Source: JBIKWM01 sp044356305
Lineage (GTDB): Bacteria; Bacteroidota; Bacteroidia; UBA10329
Reading direction: 5' to 3'
Length of the DNA stretch: 64,000 nt
NCBI GenBank assembly: GCA_044356305.1
Contig: JBIKWM010000001.1
Location: forward strand, 62,001-126,000
Positions 8,369 through 17,013 of this stretch are shown here, one piece after another. Numbering within the stretch: the first letter of the stretch is position 1; every line of letters starts with the position of its first letter. A model generated the notes under the pieces. It was not told the origin of the DNA. It saw only the letters and a list, made by a program, of their open reading frames with translations, and searched no databases. Position numbers and translations under genes: made by a program.

Positions 8369-10437
8369 GCCCTGAGAAAATAGAGAAACGCTACGTGGGT
8401 CGCGAGCTGAGCTGGCTCTCGTTCAACGAGCGGGTGTTACAGGAGGCCGATGACAAAGAGACGCCCCTAATTGAGCGACTCAAGTTTCTCGGCATTTACA
8501 GCAACAACCGCGATGAGTTCTTCCGTGTGCGTGTGGCCACCCTTAAGCGCCTCATAAGCATGGGCAAGGATGCCGAGAATGTGGTGCTTGGCGACCCCGA
8601 ACGCATGTTGGAAGAGGTGAACCGGGAGGTGGTGCGCCAGCAGAAACGCTTTGATGCGGTGTATGCCTCATTGAGCAAAGAGCTGGAGGCCGAGGGCATA
8701 CACATGGTGAACGAGAACAACCTGAGTGTGGCTCAGGCCGAATTTGTGAGCATGTACTTCCAGGAACAGGTGCGCCCCACGCTTGTGCCCATCATGCTCG
8801 ATCTGGCCCCGCATTTCCCCTACCTGCGCGACAAATCGCTGTATTTCATCATCCGCCTGAGCAGCTCCAAGAAAAAAGCCAAGCACACACATTGTGTGAT
8901 AGAACTGCCAAGCGATGTGCTGCCGCGTTTCGTGGTTCTGCCCGAAGACAGCACCGGTGTGCACATCATCTTCCTTGACGATGTGATCAGGCACAACCTG
9001 GGCTCCATGTTTACCCACATGCCTTACGACACCTTTGAGGCATACACTATAAAAATGACCCGCGACTCGGAGCTTGAACTGAGCAACGATGTGAGTCAGA
9101 GCTATCTGGAAAAACTGGAGCGCAGCCTGCAGAAGCGCAAGAAGGGCAGCCCGGTGCGTTTTGTCTACGACCGCGAGATGCCCAACGATATGCTGCGCAT
9201 GGTGCTCAAGGCCGTCAAGTTCAAGGGCACCAGCAGCCTCATAGCCGGGGCGCGGTACCACAACTTCAAGGACTTCATGTCTTTCCCCGAAGTGGGTGGC
9301 AAGAAACTGCGGCAGAAGCGCCTCAAGCCCCTCCCTCACCCCGACCTGCCCGCAGGCACCAGTTTTATTGAGGTGATGCGGCACAAAGATGTGATGCTGT
9401 GCTACCCCTACCACAGTTTCAACCCGGTCATTGACCTGATTCGCGAGGCGGCCATCGACCCCAAGGTGACGCACATTAAAATGACCCTCTACCGCGTGGC
9501 CAACAACAGCCTTGTGGTCAAATCGCTGATCAATGCCGTGCGCAACGGCAAGGATGTGACCGTGGTGGTCGAGTTACAGGCCCGATTTGATGAGGAGAGT
9601 AACATCTATTGGAGCAAGAAACTTCAGGACGAGGGCGCACGGGTCATATTCGGGGTTCCAGGCCTCAAGGTGCACGCCAAGCTGTTGCTCATTGCCCGCA
9701 AAGAGGGAAGCCGCACGCGCAATTATGTGCGCATCGGCACAGGCAACTTCAACGAGCAGACCTCGCGCATCTACAGCGATCACAGCCTTTTCACCACCGA
9801 TCCGCGCCTGGGCAACGAGGTGGAGCGCCTCTTCCATTTCTTCGAGAAGAACTATGAGGTGGGCACCTATCGCCACCTGCTCGTCTCGCCCTTTTACATG
9901 CGCAAAAGGTGGGAGAAACTGATTGATACCGAGATTGAGAATGCCCGTGCAGGCATCGATGCCTACATCATCATCAAGGTGAACAATCTGGTGGACCGTG
10001 GCATCATTGATAAGCTGTACGAAGCCAGCGCGGCAGGGGTCAAGGTGACACTCATTGTCCGAGGCATGTGCTCGCTCAGACCCGGAGTGAAAGGGCTGAG
10101 CGACAATATAACGGCAATCAGCATTGTGGGCCGTTATCTGGAACACAGCCGCATTCTGATCTTTGCCAATGGAGGCGATGAGAAGATGTACATAAGCAGT
10201 GCCGACCTCATGGCCCGAAACCTCGACCTCCGCTCTGAAGTGGCCTGCCCTATCTATGATGTAGAAATAAAGGAGCAGGTGAGGCAGATGATAGAAGAGC
10301 AGTTGCGCGACAATGTGAAGGCGCGGATCGTGGATTCCGACCTCGACAACCGTTTTGTGCAGCGCAAGGGCGTGGCCATAGAGTCGCACGTGACAATGCA
10401 TGAGTATTACAGGAATCTTTTGGAGAACAGGGCATGA
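8365..10437 (+). CDS. ppk1: Polyphosphate kinase 1
   Basis: Polymerises the gamma phosphate of ATP into inorganic polyphosphate, reversibly. The 690 residues match the family. The N-terminal domain has YVGRELSWLSFNERVLQEA and NNRDEFFRVR; the two phospholipase-D-like C-terminal domains carry the autophosphorylated histidine in GLKVHAKLLLI (His437) and the second catalytic histidine in YLEHSRILIF (about residue 594). The start is the ATG at 8365 that overlaps the sixA stop; the longer open frame upstream lies inside sixA. It overlaps ppx by four bases, so synthesis and breakdown enzymes are co-expressed. Confidence 0.97.
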   Translation: MSPEKIEKRYVGRELSWLSFNERVLQEADDKETPLIERLKFLGIYSNNRDEFFRVRVATLKRLISMGKDAENVVLGDPERMLEEVNREVVRQQKRFDAVYASLSKELEAEGIHMVNENNLSVAQAEFVSMYFQEQVRPTLVPIMLDLAPHFPYLRDKSLYFIIRLSSSKKKAKHTHCVIELPSDVLPRFVVLPEDSTGVHIIFLDDVIRHNLGSMFTHMPYDTFEAYTIKMTRDSELELSNDVSQSYLEKLERSLQKRKKGSPVRFVYDREMPNDMLRMVLKAVKFKGTSSLIAGARYHNFKDFMSFPEVGGKKLRQKRLKPLPHPDLPAGTSFIEVMRHKDVMLCYPYHSFNPVIDLIREAAIDPKVTHIKMTLYRVANNSLVVKSLINAVRNGKDVTVVVELQARFDEESNIYWSKKLQDEGARVIFGVPGLKVHAKLLLIARKEGSRTRNYVRIGTGNFNEQTSRIYSDHSLFTTDPRLGNEVERLFHFFEKNYEVGTYRHLLVSPFYMRKRWEKLIDTEIENARAGIDAYIIIKVNNLVDRGIIDKLYEASAAGVKVTLIVRGMCSLRPGVKGLSDNITAISIVGRYLEHSRILIFANGGDEKMYISSADLMARNLDLRSEVACPIYDVEIKEQVRQMIEEQLRDNVKARIVDSDLDNRFVQRKGVAIESHVTMHEYYRNLLENRA

Positions 10438-11324
10438 GGTTCGGGGCGATAGATGTGGGGTCGAATGCAGTGAGGCTGCTGATAACCAACGTGTATGAGG
10501 GTTCGGGCCTTCCTGTGTTCAAGAAGGAATCGCTGATTCGCGTGCCCGTACGATTGGGCGAGGATGCTTTTCTCACCGGCAACATAAGCACCGCGCAGGC
10601 CGACAGGCTCGTAGATACCATGCGCGCCTTCAATCTGCTGCTCAAAGTACATGGAGCTGCCGGCTACAGGGCCTGCGCCACTTCGGCCATGCGCGAGGCC
10701 GGCAATGGGGCGGCTGTGGCCGAAAGGGTGCGCAACGAGACAGGAATAGACCTGCGCATCATATCGGGGCAGGAAGAAGCCGAAGTGATTTTTGCCAATC
10801 ACATCGAAGAGCGTCTAGACCCCGAAGGCCGTTATCTGTATATTGATGTGGGCGGTGGCAGTACCGAGTTGACGGTGTTCAACAAAGGCAAGAAACTGGG
10901 GTCACGGTCGTTCCCGCTCGGTACACTGCGGGTGCTGAACAATCTGGCAACCCCCGAAGTATGGGCTGAAATGCGCCAATGGCTGATCAAGGCCGTACAT
11001 AAGCTTGACGACCTACAGGCCATCGGTTCGGGGGGCAACATCAATAAGATCTATAAGCTGGTGGATGTGAAACATGGCCGCCCGCTCAGTTACAACCGAC
11101 TGGTGCGCACACACCGCGAACTATCGGCCATGACCTACGACCAGCGTGTGACCGAATTGGGCCTGAACATAGACCGGGCCGATGTGATTGTGCCTGCCTG
11201 CGAGATCTTCATTGATGTGATGCACACCGCCCACATCAAAGAGATCATAGTACCCCAGATCGGATTGGCCGATGGCCTTACCCGCATGCTGTACGATGCG
11301 CAAGTGGCCGCGTCAAAGCATTGA
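10434..11324 (+). CDS. ppx: Exopolyphosphatase, Ppx/GppA family (short form)
   Basis: A 296-residue Ppx/GppA phosphatase of the actin-like ATPase fold. It shows the phosphate-binding loops AIDVGSNAVRLLI near the N-terminus and YIDVGGGSTELTVF at about residue 140, plus IGSGGNINKI later. It lacks the C-terminal HD-like domain of the long E. coli Ppx, as is common in Bacteroidota. It would release phosphate from polyphosphate ends or hydrolyse pppGpp. It overlaps ppk1 (ATGA) and is followed after 3 bases by a thioredoxin-like gene. Confidence 0.93.
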   Translation: MRFGAIDVGSNAVRLLITNVYEGSGLPVFKKESLIRVPVRLGEDAFLTGNISTAQADRLVDTMRAFNLLLKVHGAAGYRACATSAMREAGNGAAVAERVRNETGIDLRIISGQEEAEVIFANHIEERLDPEGRYLYIDVGGGSTELTVFNKGKKLGSRSFPLGTLRVLNNLATPEVWAEMRQWLIKAVHKLDDLQAIGSGGNINKIYKLVDVKHGRPLSYNRLVRTHRELSAMTYDQRVTELGLNIDRADVIVPACEIFIDVMHTAHIKEIIVPQIGLADGLTRMLYDAQVAASKH

Positions 11325-11327
11325 ACA

Positions 11328-11798
11328 ATGCTCAGATCCGTCCTCATTCTGGCACTTTTCCCAGTATTCGGGCACTCCCAAACAGTCCGTATTGTCCGCC
11401 TGCCCGAACTGATGGAGGCCGTGCAGACCGACACCCTCCATGTGGTCAACTTCTGGGCCACCTGGTGCGCCCCGTGTGTGAAGGAACTGCCCTATTTTGA
11501 GGAACTGGGCCGCGACATGGCCGCCAATGAAGTAAAGGTGACCCTCGTTAGCCTTGACTATGCCGACCGCCTCGAAAGTCGCGTGCTGCCGTTTGTGAAG
11601 GACAAAGACCTCCGCAGCCGCATAATGCTACTCGATGAGCGCGACCCTAACCGGTGGATCCCAGCCATCGACACCACCTGGACAGGTTCCATTCCCGCCA
11701 CCGCCATTTACCGTAACGGTGAGAAGCTCGGTTTTGCTGAGCGCGAGTTTGATGCCTATGGCTTAAAGGCCTGGGTCGGGTCTTTTTTGGAGAGGTGA
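11328..11798 (+). CDS. TlpA-like thioredoxin-fold protein, exported
   Basis: A 156-residue protein with an N-terminal signal peptide (MLRSVLILALFPVFGHSQ) and a thioredoxin-type active site in VVNFWATWCAPCVKELPYF, i.e. WCAPC. By family it is a periplasmic thiol-disulfide oxidoreductase of the TlpA/ResA group, which reduce apocytochrome c or metal-centre cysteines. It starts 3 bases after the ppx stop and is probably the last gene of the sixA-ppk1-ppx transcript; a functional link to polyphosphate is not obvious. Confidence 0.88.
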   Translation: MLRSVLILALFPVFGHSQTVRIVRLPELMEAVQTDTLHVVNFWATWCAPCVKELPYFEELGRDMAANEVKVTLVSLDYADRLESRVLPFVKDKDLRSRIMLLDERDPNRWIPAIDTTWTGSIPATAIYRNGEKLGFAEREFDAYGLKAWVGSFLER

Positions 11799-11818
11799 TC
11801 ACTGATTGCCTTTCCGAT

Positions 11819-11826
11819 TACTTTAG
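11819..11826 (+). promoter_or_regulatory. Possible -7 element before the SprB-repeat gene
   Basis: TACTTTAG resembles the Bacteroidota -7 consensus TAnnTTTG and lies 37 bases before the ATG of the next gene. No good -33 TTG at 19-21 bases was found, so this is tentative. Confidence 0.3.
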
Positions 11827-11862
11827 GCGGTCCATACATCCTCACATCCAATCATCGTGCTC

Positions 11863-14800
11863 ATGATCAGGAACATCTACCCCACGCTGCTGGTCCTTGC
11901 CACTTCCACCGCCATTCAGGCACAGAATCTGGTCGTGAACCCCAGCTTTGAGACCACCGCCACCAATTGTGGTCAGTTCGGTGGCGAGGGATTCAGGCAA
12001 GATCTGAGTGCCAGCTGGGACAATGCCAATTCGAACATTCCGGGCGACAGCTGCAGCTCGCCCGACCTGTTCTCGGCATGCAACACCATTTTCGGTAGTC
12101 CCGGCCCGACACACATGCCCTATTCTACCTTGGGTTACCAGTACGCCCGCACAGGAACCCGCCATGCAGGCATCATTGTGCACGAGGCCCTTGATGAGTA
12201 CCGCGAGTACATACAGGGCCGTACCAGCACCCCCCTTGTGGCGGGTCAGACCTACTGTGTGAGCATGTATGTGAGTTTGGGGAACAGCGTGATGTATGCC
12301 ACAGACAATATCGGCATACGCTTCAACAACAGCGCCTTTTACCGCGACCCATGTCCGGGCACCAGCAATTCGCGCATAAACCAGACTCCACAGCTCAACT
12401 ACGACTGTGCCCCGATCACCGATACCACAGACTGGGTGCGCCTGCAATGGAGCTACACGGCTGCCGGGGGCGAGCAGTACTTCATCATCGGCAATTTCTT
12501 TAATAATGCCAACACTACCATTGTGAGCAATCCGGGGGGCACATTCACAAATCCCTATGCCTATTATTTCATTGACGATGTGAGCATTGTGCCCAGCGCA
12601 TGCTGCACGGCCGATCTGACCCAACCTGACCCTGTGTGTGTGACTGATCCGGCCTTTGACCTCGTAGCCATAGCTGGCAATGTGGTAAGCTGTACTGATG
12701 ATGCCACCGGCACATGGAGCGGCCCGGGCATCACCAATGCTGCCAACGGCACTTTCAGCCCAGCGGCCGCAGGGGCCGGTACGCACACAGTCACTTTTAC
12801 TATGAACTGTGGGTATGTGGGCACCACCACTGTGGTTGTGAACCCTTGCGCGGCACTTAGCGTGTGCGCTGAGAACAACGGCAGCCTCACCGTTACCGGA
12901 GGAACAGGCCCATATACTTGGCAGCAACAGATAACAACGCAGGATTGCAGCGCATGCCAGAACATCTTCCCCATTCCTCCCTGCACGTTCCCTCCGGGTT
13001 GTGCAGTGGATGTGTTGGCATGGAGCAGTTTTGCCAATGGGGCCACCATCAGCGCCCCATCGAGCTTCCCCATTCAGGTGCTCGATGCAGCGGGCGGTGT
13101 GCAGCTTATATCGAGTGCCGCAAACCTGCCCGCCTGTCAGATATGCGCCATGACGGCACAGGTATCGGCCCAACAGAACGTTAGCTGCGCTGGTGGCACC
13201 AATGGTTCGGCCACTGTAAGTACCAGCGGAGGCACTGGCACCACAACCTATAGCTGGACACCCGGCAATATGAGCGGTGCCTCACAAACGACCCTGGCGG
13301 CAGGCACATATACGGTTACAGCCACTTCCAACGGTTGCACAGCCACAACCACCCTGACCATCACTGAACCCACCAGCCTGCCAAGTGCCAGTTTAAACGA
13401 GGTGGTACAACCAGGCTGCGGTCAGAGCAATGGCAGTATAACTGTGCAAGTGAGCGGTGGCACGGCCGGCTACAACTACAGTTGGGCTCCCTCAGGGGGT
13501 AATCAGGCCACGGCCAGCGGACTGGCCGCTGGTTCGTACACCTGTACCATAACCGATTCCAACGGGTGCGGCACCACATTCACCCAGGCGCTTAACAACC
13601 CCAACGCGCCCACAGCCCAGGTAAACCAGAGCACCGATGTGAGCTGTGCAGGCGATGCCGATGGTATCGCTACCGTGAGCGCCACAGGCGGCAGCGGAGG
13701 TTATTCCTATCTGTGGGACAACAACCAGACCTCGGCCACTGCCACCGGCCTGGCCCCGGGCGACCACAGCTGCACGGTGACAGACCAAGCGGGATGTGCG
13801 GTCTCGGTCAGCATCACTATTGATGAACCCACTGCTATCACTGCAACTGCCACGGATGCAACCACCCCTTGCGGTCAGAACTCCGGTTCGGTGACTGCCA
13901 CCGCAAGCGGAGGCACCGCACCCTTCAGCTATGTATGGGACACCGCTCCTGCGCAGAGCACGGCCACAGCAACAGGATTGGGCGGTGGGTTGTACACAGT
14001 GACAGTGACCGATGCCAACGGATGCACCACAACCGCTACTGCCACAGTGACCAACACAGGCGGCCCTGCGGTAAGCGTCAGTTCGGTGGAGAGCGCTCCG
14101 TGTTTCGGGTCAACAGGCAGCGCCACACTTGCCGCATCGGGCGGAGGCGCACCCTATACCTATGAGTGGGCAACGCAACCCGTGCAGACTGGGTCCACGC
14201 TTACAGCTCACGCAGGCACCTATTCATACACCGTGACCAACAATTTGGGCTGTGTGACATCTGGAGAGGTGACCATTACCGAACCCGCTGCCCTGTGGCC
14301 CAACGCCACTTCCGATGATGTGACCTGCAAAGGCGATGAGGACGGCAGCGTGAGTGCTGTCCCCAACGGAGGCACCCCGCCCTACACATACAGTTGGAGT
14401 AACGGCCCCACAACGGCCGGTCAGAACAGTGTTCCCATGGGCACATATACCGTTACCGTGACCGATGCCAACGGCTGTCAGCACGACACGACCATGATGG
14501 TGAGCTTTCAGTTCGATTTCAATATCAGCATCACGGTAAATGGCAACACGTTCACTTCAACTGGAGGAGGCATCAATTACGTGTGGTATCTCGATGGCAA
14601 CCCAATCATCGGTGCCAATGGCCCGAACTACACCATGACGCAGAGCGGCAATTACTACGTGTACGCCACCGATGCTAATGGCTGCGAGGGCACATCAAAC
14701 ATCATTGAGGCCACATACATAGGCATAACCGAGAGTGTATTGGGCCATGTGTCATTAATGTATGACGCAGAGGGTGTGGTGGTGCGTTCATCGGTGCCCA

Positions 14801-14982
14801 CCAAGCAGGCGGTGCAATGGCAGTTGCTCGATGCATCGGGTCGCAGGATAATGGATGGCACCATGCCCAAGGGCCAGAATGACCTGCGGCTTAACCTATC
14901 ATGGTTGGCCAGTGGCGCCTATTCACTCCAACTGCGCACTGACAGGGCCAACGAAGCCTTGAAAGTGATGTGGGTTAGGTAA
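11863..14982 (+). CDS. Large secreted SprB-repeat protein with T9SS tail
   Basis: A 1039-residue extracellular protein. The signal peptide is MIRNIYPTLLVLATSTAIQA; a beta-sandwich-like N-terminal domain (NLVVNPSFETTATNCGQFG onward, about 230 residues) resembles carbohydrate-binding or adhesive modules. About residues 430-880 contain six full SprB-type repeats of 70-75 residues, each with a CxG start, a central GGTxPYxYxW-type motif and a GTYTVTVTDANGC close. The C-terminus has the look of a type A sorting domain (LLDASGRRIMDG, then SGAYSLQLRTD). SprB repeats are known from gliding-motility adhesins, so a surface adhesin is the best guess. ATG at 11863 is preferred to a GTG two codons upstream. 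Confidence 0.9.
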   Translation: MIRNIYPTLLVLATSTAIQAQNLVVNPSFETTATNCGQFGGEGFRQDLSASWDNANSNIPGDSCSSPDLFSACNTIFGSPGPTHMPYSTLGYQYARTGTRHAGIIVHEALDEYREYIQGRTSTPLVAGQTYCVSMYVSLGNSVMYATDNIGIRFNNSAFYRDPCPGTSNSRINQTPQLNYDCAPITDTTDWVRLQWSYTAAGGEQYFIIGNFFNNANTTIVSNPGGTFTNPYAYYFIDDVSIVPSACCTADLTQPDPVCVTDPAFDLVAIAGNVVSCTDDATGTWSGPGITNAANGTFSPAAAGAGTHTVTFTMNCGYVGTTTVVVNPCAALSVCAENNGSLTVTGGTGPYTWQQQITTQDCSACQNIFPIPPCTFPPGCAVDVLAWSSFANGATISAPSSFPIQVLDAAGGVQLISSAANLPACQICAMTAQVSAQQNVSCAGGTNGSATVSTSGGTGTTTYSWTPGNMSGASQTTLAAGTYTVTATSNGCTATTTLTITEPTSLPSASLNEVVQPGCGQSNGSITVQVSGGTAGYNYSWAPSGGNQATASGLAAGSYTCTITDSNGCGTTFTQALNNPNAPTAQVNQSTDVSCAGDADGIATVSATGGSGGYSYLWDNNQTSATATGLAPGDHSCTVTDQAGCAVSVSITIDEPTAITATATDATTPCGQNSGSVTATASGGTAPFSYVWDTAPAQSTATATGLGGGLYTVTVTDANGCTTTATATVTNTGGPAVSVSSVESAPCFGSTGSATLAASGGGAPYTYEWATQPVQTGSTLTAHAGTYSYTVTNNLGCVTSGEVTITEPAALWPNATSDDVTCKGDEDGSVSAVPNGGTPPYTYSWSNGPTTAGQNSVPMGTYTVTVTDANGCQHDTTMMVSFQFDFNISITVNGNTFTSTGGGINYVWYLDGNPIIGANGPNYTMTQSGNYYVYATDANGCEGTSNIIEATYIGITESVLGHVSLMYDAEGVVVRSSVPTKQAVQWQLLDASGRRIMDGTMPKGQNDLRLNLSWLASGAYSLQLRTDRANEALKVMWVR

Positions 14983-15221
14983 GCCGTGATCCTGCGGGGT
15001 CAGGGGGCTGCGATCAGACCGAACTTATCATGAGCCTGTAGAGCTCATGGTATTGAAGAGGGTTGCGCCATTTCAGCTTATTGGAACCGATATGGATTTC
15101 AACTTTGCCAGAAACGCACACCTGCTGCCAACCTTATCGGGTACAGCACAACAGAGACCAGCTGTCACCATCTGGTAAGTTGATGGCTTACCGAACAGTG
15201 TAACACCATTCTCAGTCTCTA
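14983..15221. other. Intergenic region between convergent genes
   Basis: About 240 bases between two convergent genes. I see no convincing open frame or RNA gene and no clear hairpin with a U-run. Confidence 0.5.
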
Positions 15222-17012
15222 TCAACGACCTATCACTACACGCGACTGGGCCGTGTGGCCATTGTAAGCAGCCTGTAGGGTATAAACACCGGGCGCAAGG
15301 CTGCCCAGATCAAGATCGGTCAGACTGAGGTTTGTTGATGTGTTGAACACAGCCCGTCCCGCCACATCGGTTACAACAATGGCGGCCGTACCCTCAGCTC
15401 CCAACCCAGCGATGTCGAGCCGCACGGGTCCTTCGGTAGGATTGGGGCTCAATGCGATGCTAATGTCATTGGCCGCCACAGTTTCGTGCCGAATTCCTGT
15501 GACATTGCATGTGATAACTTCTATCACTGCCTGATCATTGGTAACACAGAAATCGAGGTCAGCAAACAGCACATCGCCTTGATTTACAGTTATGTTATAG
15601 GTCTGCGCCATGGGCACACCGGGAATGTCAACATGTATCACGTACTCATCTCCATCATTGACAGGCATGAAATCAAAAGAGTATTGGCCGTCAATGGCGG
15701 TGATGTCGTGCGACATGATGAACGACCCCCCTGGAGGAATCTTCTCAACCACCACGTCAATCAATGGGATCGGATCCTCTTCAGCCATCTTGCCGGTCCA
15801 AGGGGCCATGGCGTACACATTGCCTGTTATGGTGCATGTGCCGGTGTTTGTTGGCATCACTATGACCTCAATATCCTCGGTTATCAACTGGTCGCAGCCC
15901 ATGCTCATCTGGTCGGCCATCATGAAATTGTGGGAGTTGCCCGCATAGGTCTGGCAGGTCTGTGGGTAGTCATTCAGATCAGGCTTCACACGGATGATGT
16001 AATCGTGGTAAGGGGGCACGCTGAATTCATAGGAGCCATCTGCCGCGGTCGAAGTCATCTGGTTGGGTATTGAATCCCAGACACTTAACAGATCCCATTT
16101 GTAGATCTCGATAGGGCAATTAATACATGGCTGGCCGTCAACAGTAACGAGTCCCTGTATGGTGCCAGGATAGATGCCCACGGCAAGATACACCGGGTCC
16201 GAAACACACCCCATGTCATCAGTGGCCGATACACCAATAATAAAAGGGGATTGGTCAAACACATCCATATTGACCAATGGCTGGCTCGGGTTGTCGAAAC
16301 CGACATTGCCATCTGAGAACCAATCGTAGAAGTACGAACTTGAGAATGGGCTTCCGCCCGATGCTACGGTCTGGTACGTCACCAGATCGCCATCGCAAAC
16401 CTGCGTAGGACCAACTATGGGCGAAAGCGTGACCTGATCAGGTTCAATGAGTTCGACCGGGAACAGGGCGGAACATCCGTAATTGTCGGTCACCGTGAGG
16501 TCGTAAACCCCGGCACATTGAGCCGGAAGATTCACCCCAGTCTGACCACCGGCCCAGGAATAATAGTATTGGTCGGGCATGAGCGGCCCCATGCTCATGG
16601 CCGTAAGCGAGCCATCGCACTGCCCGAAACACGATGGGTCGAAGTCATAGACGTTCACCATCGGGGTACCTATAACAACAATGTTCTTTGTGTATCCAGC
16701 ATTGCCACAATTAAGGATATTGTTGGCATACAGATAAACAGGATACGTTCCGGGCGAATTGAACACATAGGACGGGTGCTGAAGGTTGGACATTCCTCCG
16801 TCTCCGAAATCCCAGGTCCATTCGTTCATCACATCCCACGGGCAGTAACTCAGGTCATTGAACTGGACGGGTATGCCGACACAGACTGTATCCTGCGAGG
16901 AGGAGGCGCTCGTGATATCGAACAGCGAGTACTGCGCCTGCGCCACGAATGGCAGCAAACCGCACATGAGCATGGGGAGAAGTGGTCTGTTCATCTCTTT
17001 GATGATTGTCAT
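15222..17012 (-). CDS. PKD-domain secreted protein with T9SS tail (paralogue 2)
   Basis: A 596-residue exported protein. After the signal peptide comes a PKD domain (WTWDFGDGGMSNLQHPSYVF), two Ig/SprB-like modules, two carboxypeptidase-regulatory-like segments (GLVTVDGQPCINCPIEIY and GNVYAMAPW) and a C-terminal type IX sorting domain (LSPNPTEGPVRLD to LAPGVYTLQAAYNG). It is the second of a tandem pair with the gene at 17014-18813; an almost identical block AEEDPIPLIDVVVEKIPPGG occurs in both. The ATG at 17012 begins one base beyond the upstream stop; an ATG six codons later (MNRPLLPMLMCG) is an equally good start. Function beyond surface display or secretion is unknown. Confidence 0.82.
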   Translation of the reverse strand: MTIIKEMNRPLLPMLMCGLLPFVAQAQYSLFDITSASSSQDTVCVGIPVQFNDLSYCPWDVMNEWTWDFGDGGMSNLQHPSYVFNSPGTYPVYLYANNILNCGNAGYTKNIVVIGTPMVNVYDFDPSCFGQCDGSLTAMSMGPLMPDQYYYSWAGGQTGVNLPAQCAGVYDLTVTDNYGCSALFPVELIEPDQVTLSPIVGPTQVCDGDLVTYQTVASGGSPFSSSYFYDWFSDGNVGFDNPSQPLVNMDVFDQSPFIIGVSATDDMGCVSDPVYLAVGIYPGTIQGLVTVDGQPCINCPIEIYKWDLLSVWDSIPNQMTSTAADGSYEFSVPPYHDYIIRVKPDLNDYPQTCQTYAGNSHNFMMADQMSMGCDQLITEDIEVIVMPTNTGTCTITGNVYAMAPWTGKMAEEDPIPLIDVVVEKIPPGGSFIMSHDITAIDGQYSFDFMPVNDGDEYVIHVDIPGVPMAQTYNITVNQGDVLFADLDFCVTNDQAVIEVITCNVTGIRHETVAANDISIALSPNPTEGPVRLDIAGLGAEGTAAIVVTDVAGRAVFNTSTNLSLTDLDLGSLAPGVYTLQAAYNGHTAQSRVVIGR

Positions 17013-17013
17013 T

